From assembly GCA_030280995.1 (NCBI GenBank), contig JASXTE010000001.1, positions 883,501 through 947,500 of the forward strand: a stretch of DNA of 64,000 bases, written 5' to 3'. Source of the stretch: Hemileia vastatrix (lineage: Eukaryota; Basidiomycota; Pucciniomycetes; Pucciniales; Zaghouaniaceae). Of this stretch, positions 46,159 to 58,719 are shown piece after piece. A program made the translations under genes and the position numbers. A model generated the notes under the pieces. The model was not told the origin of the DNA and ran no database searches. It was given only the letters and a program-made list of their open reading frames with translations. Each line of letters starts with the position of its first letter. Position 1 is the first letter of the stretch.

Positions 46159-47270
46159 TGTGGTACCGGCCTCGCAGGTAGTTTGATTTTGGACCAATCA
46201 GCTCGCATAGTCCAGGAAGAACAAAGGGGATTCATAGTGCAGTAGGTAGTGCTAAGCTATAATACATATTTGTGTGTTTCAAGAACCAAGGGAAATAGAA
46301 GCGCAGAAGAGGATTCAGGTTCTGTGCGCCCAGATTTTGCAGCAGGATGCGCCGCACAATGGAGAATTGTGTGTTATTAATTTAGGACTGCAAGCGCTGA
46401 ACAATATGGATTTGGATTTTCCAATAATCTTGTGTTATGCACTAAGGAAGGAATTATGGCTCAAGGAAAGACTCAAGTGTGAAGTATACTGCACCACGGC
46501 TAGTGTGGTAACTTACTGAAACAGGTAATATAGGAGGTTAACTAGTTAAAAGTCAAAGCAACTAGGATCAGCGTTAGAAGGAGTCAAACTTTGAAGTAGC
46601 GCTGAAACAAAACAAAGTTACAGTCAGGAGCGCGCATGTCAAGTATGAGTGAAACAAGTTAATACTAGTGTTAGTAAGGATAGGTTATGTTTTAGGCGCT
46701 GTAGTTGTTACAAGAGGTGTAAGTAGTTTACTAATAGATTAGTTATTGTTTTACTAATGTGGTTCTAGAGTCAGCGCTGGAGATCCACTAGGGAACTGTG
46801 TTTTGAGCGCTGGAAAAATATAAAAGGGGAATTGCATCTAGTAATAAAGGGAGAAAAAATTGATAAAAAGTTAGTTAACATACGAGTAGTTAATAATTGT
46901 GGAGTCAAGTATAAGATATTAGATTTTCTGTGATTAATTGTTTGAGAATATATAGATTCAGTAGGATTAACCATTATTAGAGTTTTTTTATTGCTATAAT
47001 AAGGCATATTCAAAGAGAGCGCTTCAAAAGGGAGTAGCTGTGTATATTAGCACTTGTTAAGAATATAAATATCCAGATAGTAATACTTGTTTTTCCCAAT
47101 CTTTTAAACTCATTTCTCAACTTATAAACTTTCTAATAACATATTAGTGTTACACATTATTGCACTGTCTTTAAAAATAAGAGTGGCAGTCACTTCTTTT
47201 TAGAAATTGAAAATAAGAACCAACCCATCTTTCATTGTTTTTACTGCTTAGTAATTTAGAACTCTCTACA
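46159..47270 (+). repeat. 5' LTR of copy C
   Basis: It starts TGTGGTACCGG and ends CTCTCTACA. A sense frame of 81 codons without ATG (46274-46519) is also open in the 3' LTR, but nothing supports it as a gene. Confidence 0.92.
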
Positions 47271-47272
47271 AT

Positions 47273-47290
47273 TGGTGTCTCAACAGTGGC
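47273..47290 (+). promoter_or_regulatory. Primer-binding site of copy C
   Basis: TGGTGTCTCAACAGTGGC follows the LTR after two bases. It corresponds to 40902-40919 in copy B, with changes in the middle. Confidence 0.55.
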
Positions 47291-47515
47291 TTAATTGTAC
47301 CTAGTGTTTTGATTAGATTGTTTGGTTTTTAGGGTTTTTCAAGAGGATGTGATCAAGCCGGCGCTTCAGCGGAATAGTCGTAGGGTCTACAACAAGTGGA
47401 TCAATAGCCCTTATCAGGGGATAGAATAGGGTTGTATTGTGAATATAGTCGGGTTTATTTACTAAGTGCGTGTTTCTTATTTTTGTGATCTCTGTTTCGA
47501 TTTCATATTTCGGAA

Positions 47516-48529
47516 ATGGATCCTACTGCAACTACATCTAAGGGATGTCAGCAGAAGGTTAAAACGCCTCATTTGACGGTAACTACAATAATTAGATGTA
47601 AAGATGAAAGTTTTTGTTTTGTGGGTATTAATACCAAGAAGTTCTTATGAAGGTTTAAACAAGCAGCGGAAGTGCATGGAGCAACCAAGTATGATATGGT
47701 GTGTCAAGTGCTTTTCTTTGTCTCTAATGAGTGCAAAGACAATTTAGAGGATTTAAAGGGGCATGAAGAGCGCAATTGGTAAGCGCTAAAAGAACAAATG
47801 CTCAAGAGATGGCCAAAGGTTACCGAGGAAAGTAAGTATACCATAAAAGATCTGGATGTCTTGGTAAAAAGGGTCAAAGCTAAAGGGGGTGTTTGAGACC
47901 CTAGGGAATTTAAAAACTTTAGAGTGGATTTTGATTGAATAATGGAATATTTAGTCAGTAAGGAAGATTTTAGTGATTCTAATGCGTCTTTAACTTCGTT
48001 TTGTGAAGCACTAGCACCAGAAGTTGAAGACTGGGTGAAGAGGCGCTTGGATAACAAAGGAAAGCTAGTCAAGAAGAGGGACGGTAATTATAAGTACCCT
48101 GGATTAGAAGAAGTGGAAATGGAAGCGGAAGCGGAAATGAGGTTGCACCAAGTTGAGCGTCATGCAGCTAGAGTTGCTTTGGATAATGAGGAGATGGACA
48201 AAGATGCGTCTGGCGTGCAATTGCCTCCTCAGATGTTGTCTCCTAAAGTTAAAGTTTTCACTAAGGAGCCGGATTCAGTTATGGCGAGGATTGACGAGCT
48301 GGAGAAGAAAATAAATGAAGAGGCAAAGGAGAAAGAAGTGTTTAGGCCCAAGAGTTCTCCTCAACCATTGTGCTTTGCTACTATGGTATGTTACTATTGT
48401 AATAAGCAGGGAAATACTTGGATGAGGTGTAATGCGCTTCAAAAGAATAAAGAGGAGAGGGTAGTTTACGAGGACGGAACTACGCTTATGTTGGAAGATG
48501 GGACTAAGCTTGTCAAAGACAAGAATTGA
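47516..48529 (+). pseudogene. Gag of copy C
   Basis: ATG 47516 (MDPTATTSKGCQ). There are stops near 47648, 47780, 47895 and 47936, then an open stretch to TGA at 48529. The zinc knuckle reads CYYCNKQGNTWMRC near 48390, so the ligand His is replaced by Asn. The middle (VKKRDGNYKYPGLEEVEMEA) is close to copy B. Compared with copy B, a block after GCQ is missing. Confidence 0.85.
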
Positions 48530-49044
48530 GGGATGCGAGCCATGGTCATCAATTGTATTAATAAAAATCTATGGAGGGCAGGTCAAGTAAGGGCAAGGAG
48601 CCTGAAGCTAAAGAGAAAGGCAAGGATGCGAAGTCTGTCAATTTTGCAGTAACTTGCAGAGTGTTGGATTTTAAAGTAAAAGAAGGAGCAGTTTCAGCTC
48701 CACTTACTGCAGCGCGTTTATAGATGTTGGCAGCAAAGCACAAGAAAATGGCCCCACCTACAATTAGTAGGCCGAGAAGAGCTGGAGCTAGGTATGCGAA
48801 TCCAGAGGATATGGAGGAAGTAGGGTATAATACTAGAGAGCATACACCTGCGCCTATTTAGGATGTTGAAATGAATGGCGTGGATCATCAGGTAGAAGAT
48901 CAAACAATGATGATGGAGGAGTCAGAGTTAGTGCAGCAAAGAGTGGTACCTACTGAAGGAATGCCAGAAACAAGGGGCAATACTCCAAAGAATCCACCCA
49001 GAAAAGCAAAGGCTGTTGCAAAGGTGACTCAACCTTAATGGAGG
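48530..49044 (+). pseudogene. Gag-protease linker coding remnant, copy C
   Basis: It aligns with 42170-42700 of copy B (KGKEPEAKEKGK, RRAGARYANPEDMEEVGY) and is interrupted by stops near 48720, 48860 and 49037. No known domain. Confidence 0.6.
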
Positions 49045-49785
49045 ATGCAGCACCTGGTTCACTCTGATTTTTTTAAGGCAGCTGAAGATTTAGTTGTGCA
49101 ATTTTCGAAGACTAAAGTTTCTGTTCCGTTGGGGGTGCTGACAGCAGTAGCGCCGGATGTAGCAAATGGAATTGTGGATAAGTGCAGGAAGCAAAGAGTT
49201 ACTCATTGCGCTGAGTTTGATGTTGGAGAGCAGTCATTTCAGCCAGTCGTTGGATTACCTAGTGCACCACATTATACAGGACCCTTAGGGTATTTAACAA
49301 TTACTGTAAATTGTAATCAAATTAGAGTGTTAGTGGATACAGGTTCACAAATCAATGTGGTGTCAGTAGATGATGCTGTGGAGTTAGGTCTTCCTGTTAA
49401 AGATGGTGAGGGTACTTTTTCAGGAATTGGTGGAGGCAGTTTCCCTGTTATAAGTGTAGCAGAGTGTGTACGCACTAGAGTTGTGGGAGTGACGAGGGAT
49501 ATACATTTTTATGTTCCAATGGGTGTAGTTAAACCAGTTTTAGTCACACCATTTTTAATGGATTATTCTGCAACAATCGATTATTTTTTTAATAAGACTA
49601 TTGGAATAAGGATTATGGGTAATGATGGTATTCCAGTAACAGCAGTCTTAGTAGCGCCTAAGGATGGGGGCTGGAAAACTAAGTACTCTGGAGCTGCGCG
49701 ATTAGAGAAAGAGAGAGAGTTTTATGTGGAAGTCTCAGATGTTGAGATAGGGCGACCACCAGGAAGGCACCAACATATTCATTAG
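49045..49785 (+). pseudogene. Aspartic protease of copy C, frame open
   Basis: An uninterrupted frame with LVDTGSQINVVS near 49330, a SGIGGGSFPV block and VKPVLVTPFLMDYSATIDY near 49530. It is better preserved than in copy B. It would process gag-pol, but the neighbouring frames are broken. Confidence 0.8.
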
Positions 49786-49796
49786 GGAATGGCATT

Positions 49797-52700
49797 TTGG
49801 GTGTTACTATCTCCCAGGATGAGAGGAACCCGAATAGTGACCAGTCAGTCCAACAAGAAGGGATACGTAAAGAGATACTTCATAGGTGTCTTGGGAATAC
49901 TACAGTAGAGTGTATTATACCTAAGCTTTTTAATTTCCTTGATTATGGATTTTGTTATACTTATATTAAAAAGAAAAGACAAAAAGGGATTCAGGTGTAA
50001 CCTGTAGTTATATTAGAAAGGGTTTGATTTTACGTAAGAAGCAGCAAGCGCTGTTTAGCATCTAAGAATAAACCAATAGCTGTCAAGGTTATACCAGAAA
50101 ATGTACCGATGCCGGATTTGAATCCTCCTTTTCAGAGGCTGAAACTGTCTAGGAATCCTTATGATACTCCTTTAACAAAGTTTCCACCTGAATTTGTGCC
50201 TACTAGTAAAATCATGATGGAGAGGCTTCAGATGGTTAATTTTGGACCAAAGTATTGGTTGTTTCAGGAAGAAAAGAAGTTGTTGTTACATGTTATGGTT
50301 CTCAGAGAAAAGGCTTTTGCGTTTTCTGAAGAAGAAAGTGGTTTGTTGAAACACTCTTATGGTAAACCTTATATTGTTCCAGTTATACCTCATGTGCCGT
50401 GGCAAAAGAAGGCTTTTCCAATATTAGCAGCTATATGAGAAGAGTATGCAGAATTAATTAGGGGAAGTTTAAGGTCTGGCTTGTATGAACAGTCTATGTC
50501 TAATTATTCAAGTCCAGTGCTTTGTGTTGTTAAACATAATGGCAAATAAAGGGTTGTTCATGATCTTAGGGAGATGAACAAGGTTACGGTAAAGGATGTA
50601 GGAATGCCACCAATGCCAGAGGAGTTTTTGGATTCTTTTACGGGACGTGCATGTTATGGATTAGGTGATATTATGGGAGGATACGATGAGCGCAACTTGG
50701 ATGAATCATCCAGGCCCATGACTATGTCTGAAATGCCACTGGGACGTTTAAGGCTGACAAGGTTACTGCATGGCACAACAAATTATGTGGCGGTATACCA
50801 AGCGTAGATGATGTGGATACTGTAGGACAAAATTCCAGAGCATGTGGGAATTTTCATTGATGATTGCGGTATAAAAGGACCAGCCAGTGACTATTATGGG
50901 GAAGGTTTAGAGGAGAATCCATATATTAGAAGGTTTGTTTGGGAATATTCGATTACCTTGGACAGAGTGTTATTTAAGATAGAGGAGGCAGGATTAACAA
51001 TCTCTAGTTCCAATTTTGCTTGTTTTGTTCCAGCGCTAGATATAGTGGGACATGTGGTATGCAAGGAAGGGAGGATCATTGCAGAAAAACAGAAGAATAA
51101 GGTGCTTACATGGCTGAGGCCAAGAAATACTACGGAAGTTAGAGGATTTTTAGGCATTTGTAAATATGTAAGAATGTTTATTTGTGATTTTGCTTTGTTG
51201 TCTTCACCTTTAAGGCGCTTAAAGAGAAAAGATTTTGTATGGTATTGGACAGAGGAATGTGATGAGTCATTTGAGTTGTTGAAAAGGATTGTAGGAAAAG
51301 ATATTCTTTTCAATAAATTGTATTATGGACCAGGCGCTGGGAAAATTACTCTAGCAGTGGATTCTAGTGTGTCCGCAGTGGGCACAGTTTTGATGCAGGA
51401 GGATGAGTAAGGTAATGATAAACCTGTCTTTATGAATCTAAGACTTTTACTAGTGTAGAGTCTAGGTACTCTCAGTCTAAGCTTAAGTTATGCGGAGTAT
51501 CAAAGATTCTTAAGAAGCTACAATGGATGCTTTGGGGGCAGCATTTTGAGTTGCAGGTTAATGCACTATTGTTGGTGCAAATGATTAGTAGCCCGAGTTT
51601 ACCAGATGCGCCCATGACAAGGTGGGTGGTGCAGATTAATTTATTTTCTTTTGATTTAGTCCATAATCCAGAAAAGACATTCATTATGCCAGATTCATTA
51701 TCTGGAAGACCGCCGTGTGAAGAAGACTTGGAAGCCAAAGAATTTGAAGAAGATAAGAGATCGGTAAATGGCATAGATTATTGTTATGAAAGATTTGGCA
51801 AAGTTGTCCGCAATGACAAGAAAATAGTAGGCAAGGTTGTCCGCAATGATAATAAACTAGTTGGGTGGAATGTCCGTAATGATATAAAACTAGTAGTTGA
51901 AGATGCGAAGGATGTTTGTAGCAAAGGTAGTCTGCAACTGGATTTAGGGAACGCTGAAGCTAAAGTAGCGACAAGGAGTGCTCTAGGCAAGGCAGTGGAA
52001 GAGTCAGATGACAAAGATGATTCAAGGGGAAGTCAAGATAGTAGTACTCATCCCAAAGAAGGGGAATATTCTGAAGACGACGCATCTACTGATGAGGGAG
52101 TAGAGTTGTTAAGGTTATATCTGGAAGGTAGTAGTCAACCAGATTTTTGCGATAAAAAGGTTTGGTGCAATATTGAAAAGCGCGCTAAAAAATATGGGAA
52201 GTTTTGGAAAGATCAAGCTTTGTTTCCTCAGTTTTTTGTTCAAACTAGGAAAAAAAAGTAGAAGTTACCCAGGTAGTTACATGAGAATTTAGGAAATAGA
52301 GGTCAAGACAAGATGTATCGCAGAGTTAGGGAAAGATTCTGGTGGCCCAATATGAAGAATGAAGTAAGAGATTGGGTCAAATCTTGTCCTGAATGTCAGA
52401 GTAGGAGTTACAGAAAGCCAAAAGAGAAAGGTAGAGCAACAGGCAAAGATACTGTTTTTGGTAGGGTCAGTTTAGATTCAGTTCATATAAAAGAAGGATA
52501 CTTTAAATACTTGGTAGTATCCAGGGATGATCTATCAGGATGGGTAAAAGCAGCGCCGTTGGTAAATCTTAAGGAGAGTAATGTTGCTGAATTCTTGAAG
52601 AAAGAATGGGTTTATAGGTACAGGGTAATGAAGATGGTGACCGTAGATGGTGGTGCTGAATTTTCTGGAGAGTTCCAAGAAGTAGTCAAAGGTATTGGCT

Positions 52701-53512
52701 CAAGGCTACAAGTCTCAACACCATATTATCCTGAAGCAGAGGGGATGGTAGAAAGAGGGCATCAAGTTATAAATGATACACTAGTTAAATTATGTGGGAA
52801 TAATGGGGAAAAGTGGAAGAACTACTTGCCATTAGTTTTGTTTGCAGACAGCATTTCAGTTAAAAGGACAAAAGGGTTATCACCATATGAAATTATTTTT
52901 GGTCAAAGAGCAGTATTACCTATTGATCTAGAGGCTGGATCTTTTCTAGGATGTGACTGGGATCAAGTGCGCTCAACTGAAGATTTAATTCTAGCAAGGG
53001 TAGTGCATCTTGAAAGAAAAGATGAGTTTGTGGAGAACTCATATGATGGAATGATGCAAATCCAGGACAAGTCAGTTAAATATTGGGATGAGCGGTTAAC
53101 ACATAGGTTAAGGAAGCCATTGAACCCAGGAGATTTGGTTTTTGTTTATAATAGAAGTTTAGAAAGCCAATGGTGGAAGATGTTTGCTGACAGATGGAGC
53201 GGTCCTTATAGGATAAGAAAGCAGATAACTGGGGGGTCTTACTTACTGGGGGAACTGGATGGTACTGAATGGAAGCGGCATGTGGAGGCAGATCAGATCA
53301 AAAGATTCTACCCACAGGGTCTTCCAGTGATACAAGATAACCTCTGGAATGACCTCTGGGAAGAGGCTAAACTATACATGTTCTTTCATTTTTTTATAGT
53401 ATTTTATGTTACCTCCAGGAAGAGGTTAAACAAAAAAGTTATGTTAAGCTTTGTTTTTCTAAGAGGACTCACACGAGGCTTTGACACAGTTGTGACAGAT
53501 AGAGGGTGCTAA
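49797..53512 (+). pseudogene. RT, RNase H and integrase of copy C (first set)
   Basis: RT motifs lie at PVIPHVPWQKKAF (about 50385), FIDDCGIKGP (about 50850) and TEVRGFLGICKYVRMF (about 51140). RNase H has DSSVSAVGTVLMQ (about 51370). An acidic linker contains a repeated (G)KVVRNDxK unit (51800-51900). The integrase core runs from about 52480 with VDGGAEFSGEFQ (about 52655) and MVERGHQ (about 52750), and the GPY/F-like tail WSGPYRIRKQ lies near 53200. Stops are near 49998, 50436, 50550, 50805, 50826, 51410, 52260 and 52275. The integrase frame 52313-53512 is open for 399 codons and has read past its usual end. Confidence 0.9.
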
Positions 53513-55297
53513 CTGAAAGTTAGGTGAACTATGGCTGAGCAGGAAGCTGGCATAAGCGCATAAGCGCATAGATGAAGGCAAAGAGGAAAATGAAATCTTA
53601 TATTTTTATCATTCAACAGGACATGAGGAGATTGGAAATTGGATTAAAGGAGGCACATACCATGTAAACGCAAAAAACGCTGGGAATTTAGCTAATGATT
53701 TAACTAACCAGGAGTGGAATAACGATATATAGATGGGGAGCTCTACAGTTTGATTCTTATTTACATTGTGTTTTTTTATTTCAGTAAAGTTGATAAAGTT
53801 TTATGATTTTTTTTAGGGTTTAGAGTCTTTTAAAGAAAGTAGAGGAGCAAAGTTAGGCGCTCTAAATTCAGAAGACAAGTAGTATGGAAGACAGGTGTAG
53901 AAGAATAGCGCCGTGTCTAAAAATGATTATTTAAAGGAATAGCAAGAAAAAAATGAAGACTATTTACAGGGATAATGGACAGACAAGGCTCATATGTAGA
54001 GCGCTAGTGGACTATTCAGTATTGGGGTGAAAGCTATTAGGATATCCTTTCCAGTCTTCAGGGATTACAAAATGACAAGGATCGGCAGGGAATCCAAGAA
54101 TAGTTGATGAGCTGATTTTGTTCATTAGTTGACCTATCATTTTTATATGGGTGTAGCATGTTTCAAGTTCAGCGTCAGAAAAAGCTGGTGCATTATAATA
54201 GGATAGAGACGTAGTGTGATATATAAGATGGAGTCTGGAAAACATTTGCATGGAATGAACCAAAGGTAAAGGAATAGGAACCCATCCCAGGGAGATGGAT
54301 TCATTGAAGCCTGAAAAAGAGTCAACGGGTAAGGGAAGTGTAAGTATAATGAAGGGTACTTACTTGCTAATATGTTTTGTGGGCACGCTGATGGCGAAGA
54401 AATGGTAATCGCATCAGGAGCAGCTGTAGTGGAGCCTGAGCGCATAGAAGCATTAGATCTTGGAGTGGAAGAAGATGCAGTGCTAGGCTGGATAGATATT
54501 TTGCGCCTGGGAAAAGTAGGAAGCGATGGCAACTCATAAGGAACGTTATTATTGGTGGAAGAGTTGAGGCTAGCAGGACTAGTGGTTGTAATTATGAGGG
54601 CGCTACTGGTAGAACTAGGAAGAAAGCGAATATAGCCAGTAGGCTGAGTTGTATTATGGTTCAGAGAGATATTTCAAGTTTTGTGGTATCTAAAGCAGTT
54701 GTCACAGGCAGGTCTAAAGGAGGCATGCCCCCAAGGTCTTGAAAATGTACAATGAAAGTTGTGGCGTTTACAAAATGAGAACACTTGATCTTTGGGAACT
54801 GTACGATATTTAGTAATGATGTTTGGATGAAGGTAATTTGGGTTTTTAGATAGGCTATTTATAGGTTAATAATGGCATTATGGAAGAGACATCAGTTGCG
54901 CAATAGCTGACTTGAATTCTGAATGGTTTCTAAGAAGGATATGAGGAATTTTCATCAAAGAAGAAAAAAAATAAGGGACCTACGGAAAGGCAAATCCGTT
55001 GCAGTCAGAGAAAGACATACGTTGCGATGATCTGAAGATTTCAAGGGAACACATGCATATATGACGCAGGGGATGTATTTGCTGCTATAGGGAGTAGCGC
55101 CAATCTCAAATTTATTTTGTGTTTATTGTTTAACCTTTCATAATCACTTAGTAGTAAGGTGCGCTGTTTAGAAAAAGGATGATATTTTTTTTGGGGCAAC
55201 TCATCTCGCAGATGTTGGGTTCTCACAAGTGACTTGGGTTCAAACAGAATTAAGAAGAAAAAAGGAAAAAAAACTATTATTATTACATTTTTTTTAC
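51651..55297 (+). repeat. Internal tandem duplication of copy C, first unit
   Basis: This unit (linker, integrase, antisense beta and spacer) is followed directly by a second one at 55298-58675. The junction lies at TTTTTTTAC|TTGATTTAG; the second unit's end reads TTTTTTTAC|AAAGC, as in the unduplicated copy A near 4035. Copies A and B show no such duplication. Confidence 0.85.
54012..54817 (-). pseudogene. Antisense gene beta, copy C first unit
   Basis: Same exon plan as the intact gene at 2765-3570: exon 1 54817-54364 (454 bases), intron 54311-54363 (53 bases, GTAAGT to CAG), exon 2 54310-54012. The start codon is changed to ATT, the first motif cysteine is lost (VFSFC) and the last one is a TGA stop. 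The splice sites are kept. Confidence 0.8.
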
Positions 55298-57071
55298 TTG
55301 ATTTAGTCCATAAGCCAGGAAAAACGTTCATTATGCCAGATTCATTATCTAGAAGACCGCTGTGTGAAGAAGACTTGGAAGACGAAGAATTTGAAGAAGA
55401 TAAGAGATGGGTAAACAGCATAGATTATTGTTATGAAAGATTTGGCAAGGTTGTCAGCAATGACGATAAACTAGTAGGCAAGGTTGTCCGCAATGATAAT
55501 AAACTAGTTGGGTGGAATGTCCATAATGACATAAAACTAGATGTTGAAGATGCGAAGGATGTTTGTAGCAAAGGTAGTCTGCAACTGGATTTAGGGAACG
55601 CTGAAGCTAACGTAGCGACAAGGAGTGCTCTAGCCAAGGCAGTGGAAGACTCAGATGACAAAGATGATTCAAGGGGAAGTCAAGATAGTAGTACTCATCC
55701 CAAAGAGGGGGAGTATTCTGAAGACAACACATCTACTGATGAGGGAGTAGAGTTGTTAAGGTTATATCTGGAAGGTAGCAGTCAACCAGATTTTTGCGAT
55801 AAAAAGGTTTGGTGCAATATTGAAAAGCGCGCTAAAAAATATGGGAAGTTTTGGAAAGATCAAGCTTTATTTCCTCAGTTGGTTGTTCAAACTAGGAAAA
55901 GAAAGGAGAAGTTACTCAGGGAGTTACATGAGAATTTAGGACATAGAGGTCAAGACAAGACGTATTGCAGAGTTAGGGAAAGAATCTGGTGGCCCAATAT
56001 GAAGAATGAAGTAAGAGATTGGGTCAAATCTTGTCCTGAATGTCAGCGTAGGAGTTACATAAAGCCAAAAGAGAAAGGTAGAGCGACAGGCGAAGATACT
56101 GTTTTTGTTAGGGTCAGCCTGGATGCATTCCATATAAAAGAAGGACACTTTAAATACTTTGTAATAGCCAGGGATGATCTATCAGGATGGGTAAAAGCAG
56201 TGCCGCCGGTAAATCTTAAGACGAGAAATGTAGCTGAATTCTTGAAAAAAGAATGGGTTTATAGGTATTGGGTAATGAAGATGGTGACCATAGATGGTGG
56301 CACTGAATTTGCTGGATAATTCCAAGAAGTAGTCAAAGGTATTGGCACAAGGCTAAGAGTTGTAAAACCATTTTATCCTGAAGCAGAGGGGATGGTAGAA
56401 AGAGGGCATCAAGTTATTAAGGATGCGCTAGTTAAATTATGCGGGAATAATGGGCAAAGTGGAAGAGCTAATTGCCATTAGTTTTGTTTGCAGACAGAAT
56501 TTCAGTTTAAAGGACAACAGGGTTTTCCCCATATGAACTTATGTTTGGTCAAAGGGCGGTATTACCTATTGATCTAGAGGCTGGATCTTTTCTAGGATGT
56601 GACTGGGATCAAGTGCACTCGACTGAAGATTTAATTCTAGCGAGGGTAGCGCAGCTTGAAAGAAAAGATGAGTTTGTAGAGAAGGCATATGATAGAATGA
56701 TGCGAATCCGGGACAAGTCATTTAAATATTGGGATGAGCGTTTAGGTAATAGGTTAAAGAAGCCATTTAACCCAGGAGATTTGGTTTTGGTTTATAATAG
56801 AAGTTCAGAAAGCCAATGGGGGAAGATGTTTGCTGACAGATGGAACGGTCCTTATAGGATAAGAAAGCACATAACTGGGGGGTCTTACTTACTGGAGGAA
56901 CTTAATGGTACTGAATGGAAGCGGTGTGTGGAGGCAGATCACATCAAAAGATTCTACCCAAGGGGTGTTCCAGTGATACAAGTTGACCTCCAGAATGACC
57001 TCCGGGAAGATGTTAAACTAACAAGTTATGTTAAGCTTTGTTTTTATAAGAGGACTCACAGGAGGCTTTGA
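55298..57071 (+). pseudogene. Linker and integrase of copy C (second set)
   Basis: The reading starts inside the RNase H to integrase linker (DLVHKPGKTFIMPDSLSRRP) and is open for some 340 codons through the zinc finger (HENLGHRGQDKTYCRVRERI) to a TAA near 56318. Slips near 56455-56510 follow, then an open tail with the GPY/F-like WNGPYRIRKH near 56840, ending at 57071. It is a tandem duplicate of 51651-53512 and could not be translated from the main polyprotein. Confidence 0.88.
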
Positions 57072-57401
57072 CACAGCTATGATGGATAGAGGGCACTAAC
57101 TGGAAGTTAGGTGCACTATCGCTGAACAGGAAACTGGCATAAGCGCTCAGATGAGGGCGCAGAGGAAAATGAAATCTTATATTCTCATTGTTTGAGGTAA
57201 CATGATGAGATAGGCAATTGGATCAAAGGAGGCACATACCATCTAAATGCAAAAGAGGCTTGGAATTTAGCTAATGAGTTAAATAACCAGGATTGGAATA
57301 ATGATTTATAGATGGGGCGCTCTACAGTTTGATTCTTATTTACATCATGTATTTTTGTGTCTCAGTAAAGGCGGTAAAGTTTTATGATTTTTTTTTTTAG
57401 G

Positions 57402-58192
57402 GTGAAAGCTATTAGGATATCCTTTCCAGTCTTCAGGCATGAGGAAATGACGAGGATTGGCAGGGAATCCAAGAATAGATGATGAGCTGATTTCGCTCAT
57501 TAGTTGACCTATCATTTTTATATGGGTGTAGCATGTTTCAAGTTCAGCGTCAGAAAAAGCTGGTGCATTATAATAGGATAGAGACATAGTGTGAAATATA
57601 AGATGGAGTCTGGAAAACATTTGCATGGAATGAACCAAAGGTAAAGGAATTGGAACCCATCCCAGGGAGATGGATTCATTGAAGCCTGAAAAAGAGTCAG
57701 CAGGTTAGGGAAGTGTAAGTATAATGAAGGGTACTTACTTGCTAATATGTTTTGTGGGCGCCCTGATGGGGAAGAAATGGTAATCGCGTCAGGAGCAGCT
57801 GTAGTGGAGCCTGAGCGCATAGAAGCATTAGAGCTCGGAGTGGAAGAAGGTGCAGTGCTAGGCTGGATAGATATTTTGCGCCTGGGAAAAGTAGGAATCA
57901 ATGGAAACTCATAAGGAATGTTATTATTGGTGGAAGAGTTGGGGCTAGTGGGACTAGTGGTTGTAATTATGGGGGCACTACTGGTAGAACTAGGAGGAAA
58001 GCAAATATAGCCAGTAGGCTGAGTTGTATTATGTTTCAGAGAGATATTGAAAGTTTTGAGGTATCTAAAGCAGTTTTCAAAGGCAGGTCTAAAGGAGGCA
58101 TACCCCCAAGGTCTAGAAAATGTACAATGAAAGTTGCGGCATTTACAAAATGAGCACGCTTGATCTTTGTGAACTGTACAATATTGAGTCAT
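57402..58192 (-). pseudogene. Antisense gene beta, copy C second unit
   Basis: Exon 1 58192-57739 (454 bases, ATG kept), intron 57686-57738 (53 bases), exon 2 truncated at about 57402 by the deletion. The second cysteine cluster has lost two ligands (FENC and KTF instead of CDNC and KTC). The first cluster is intact. Confidence 0.8.
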
Positions 58193-58719
58193 GTTGTTTG
58201 GATGAAGGTAATCCAGGTTATTAGATGGGCTATTTATAGGTTAATAATGGCATTATGGATGAGACATCAGTTGTGAAATAACTGACATGGGTGCTGAATG
58301 GTTTTTAAGAAGGATATGAAGAATTTTCATCAAAGAAAAAAACAATAAGGGACCTAAGGAAAGGCGAATCCGTTGCAGTCAAGGGAAAGTCATACGTTGG
58401 GAAGATCTGAAGATTTCAAGGGAATTCATGCATATATGACGCAGGGGATGTATTTGCTGCTATAGGTAGTAGCACCAATCTCAGATTAACTTTGTGTTTT
58501 TGTTTCACCTTTCATAGGCACTTGGTAGTAAGGTGAGCTGTTTGGAAATAGGATGATATTTTTAAGGGCAACTCATCTCGCAGATGTTAAGTTTTCACAA
58601 GGGACTTGGGGTCAAGCAGAATTAAGAAGAAAAAAAAGAAATATAAAAAAAATTATTATTATTGCGTTTTTTTACAAAGCTATGTACAATTTATTAGAAA
58701 TAAATAAGGAAGATTTTTT

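Larger units (their letters stand above)
55298..58675 (+). repeat. Internal tandem duplication of copy C, second unit
   Basis: It corresponds to 51651-55297. It is shorter because of a deletion near 57402, at a T/A run, that removes the 3' end of beta and the non-coding stretch before it. Confidence 0.85.

Noticed and set aside
46274..46519. An 81-codon sense frame inside the LTR, open also at 59979-60224 and partly at 39807-39989
   Set aside because: It begins with GTG or TTG instead of ATG, shows about nine amino-acid changes between the two C LTRs, and is open simply because the LTRs are copies of one sequence. No domain is recognisable.
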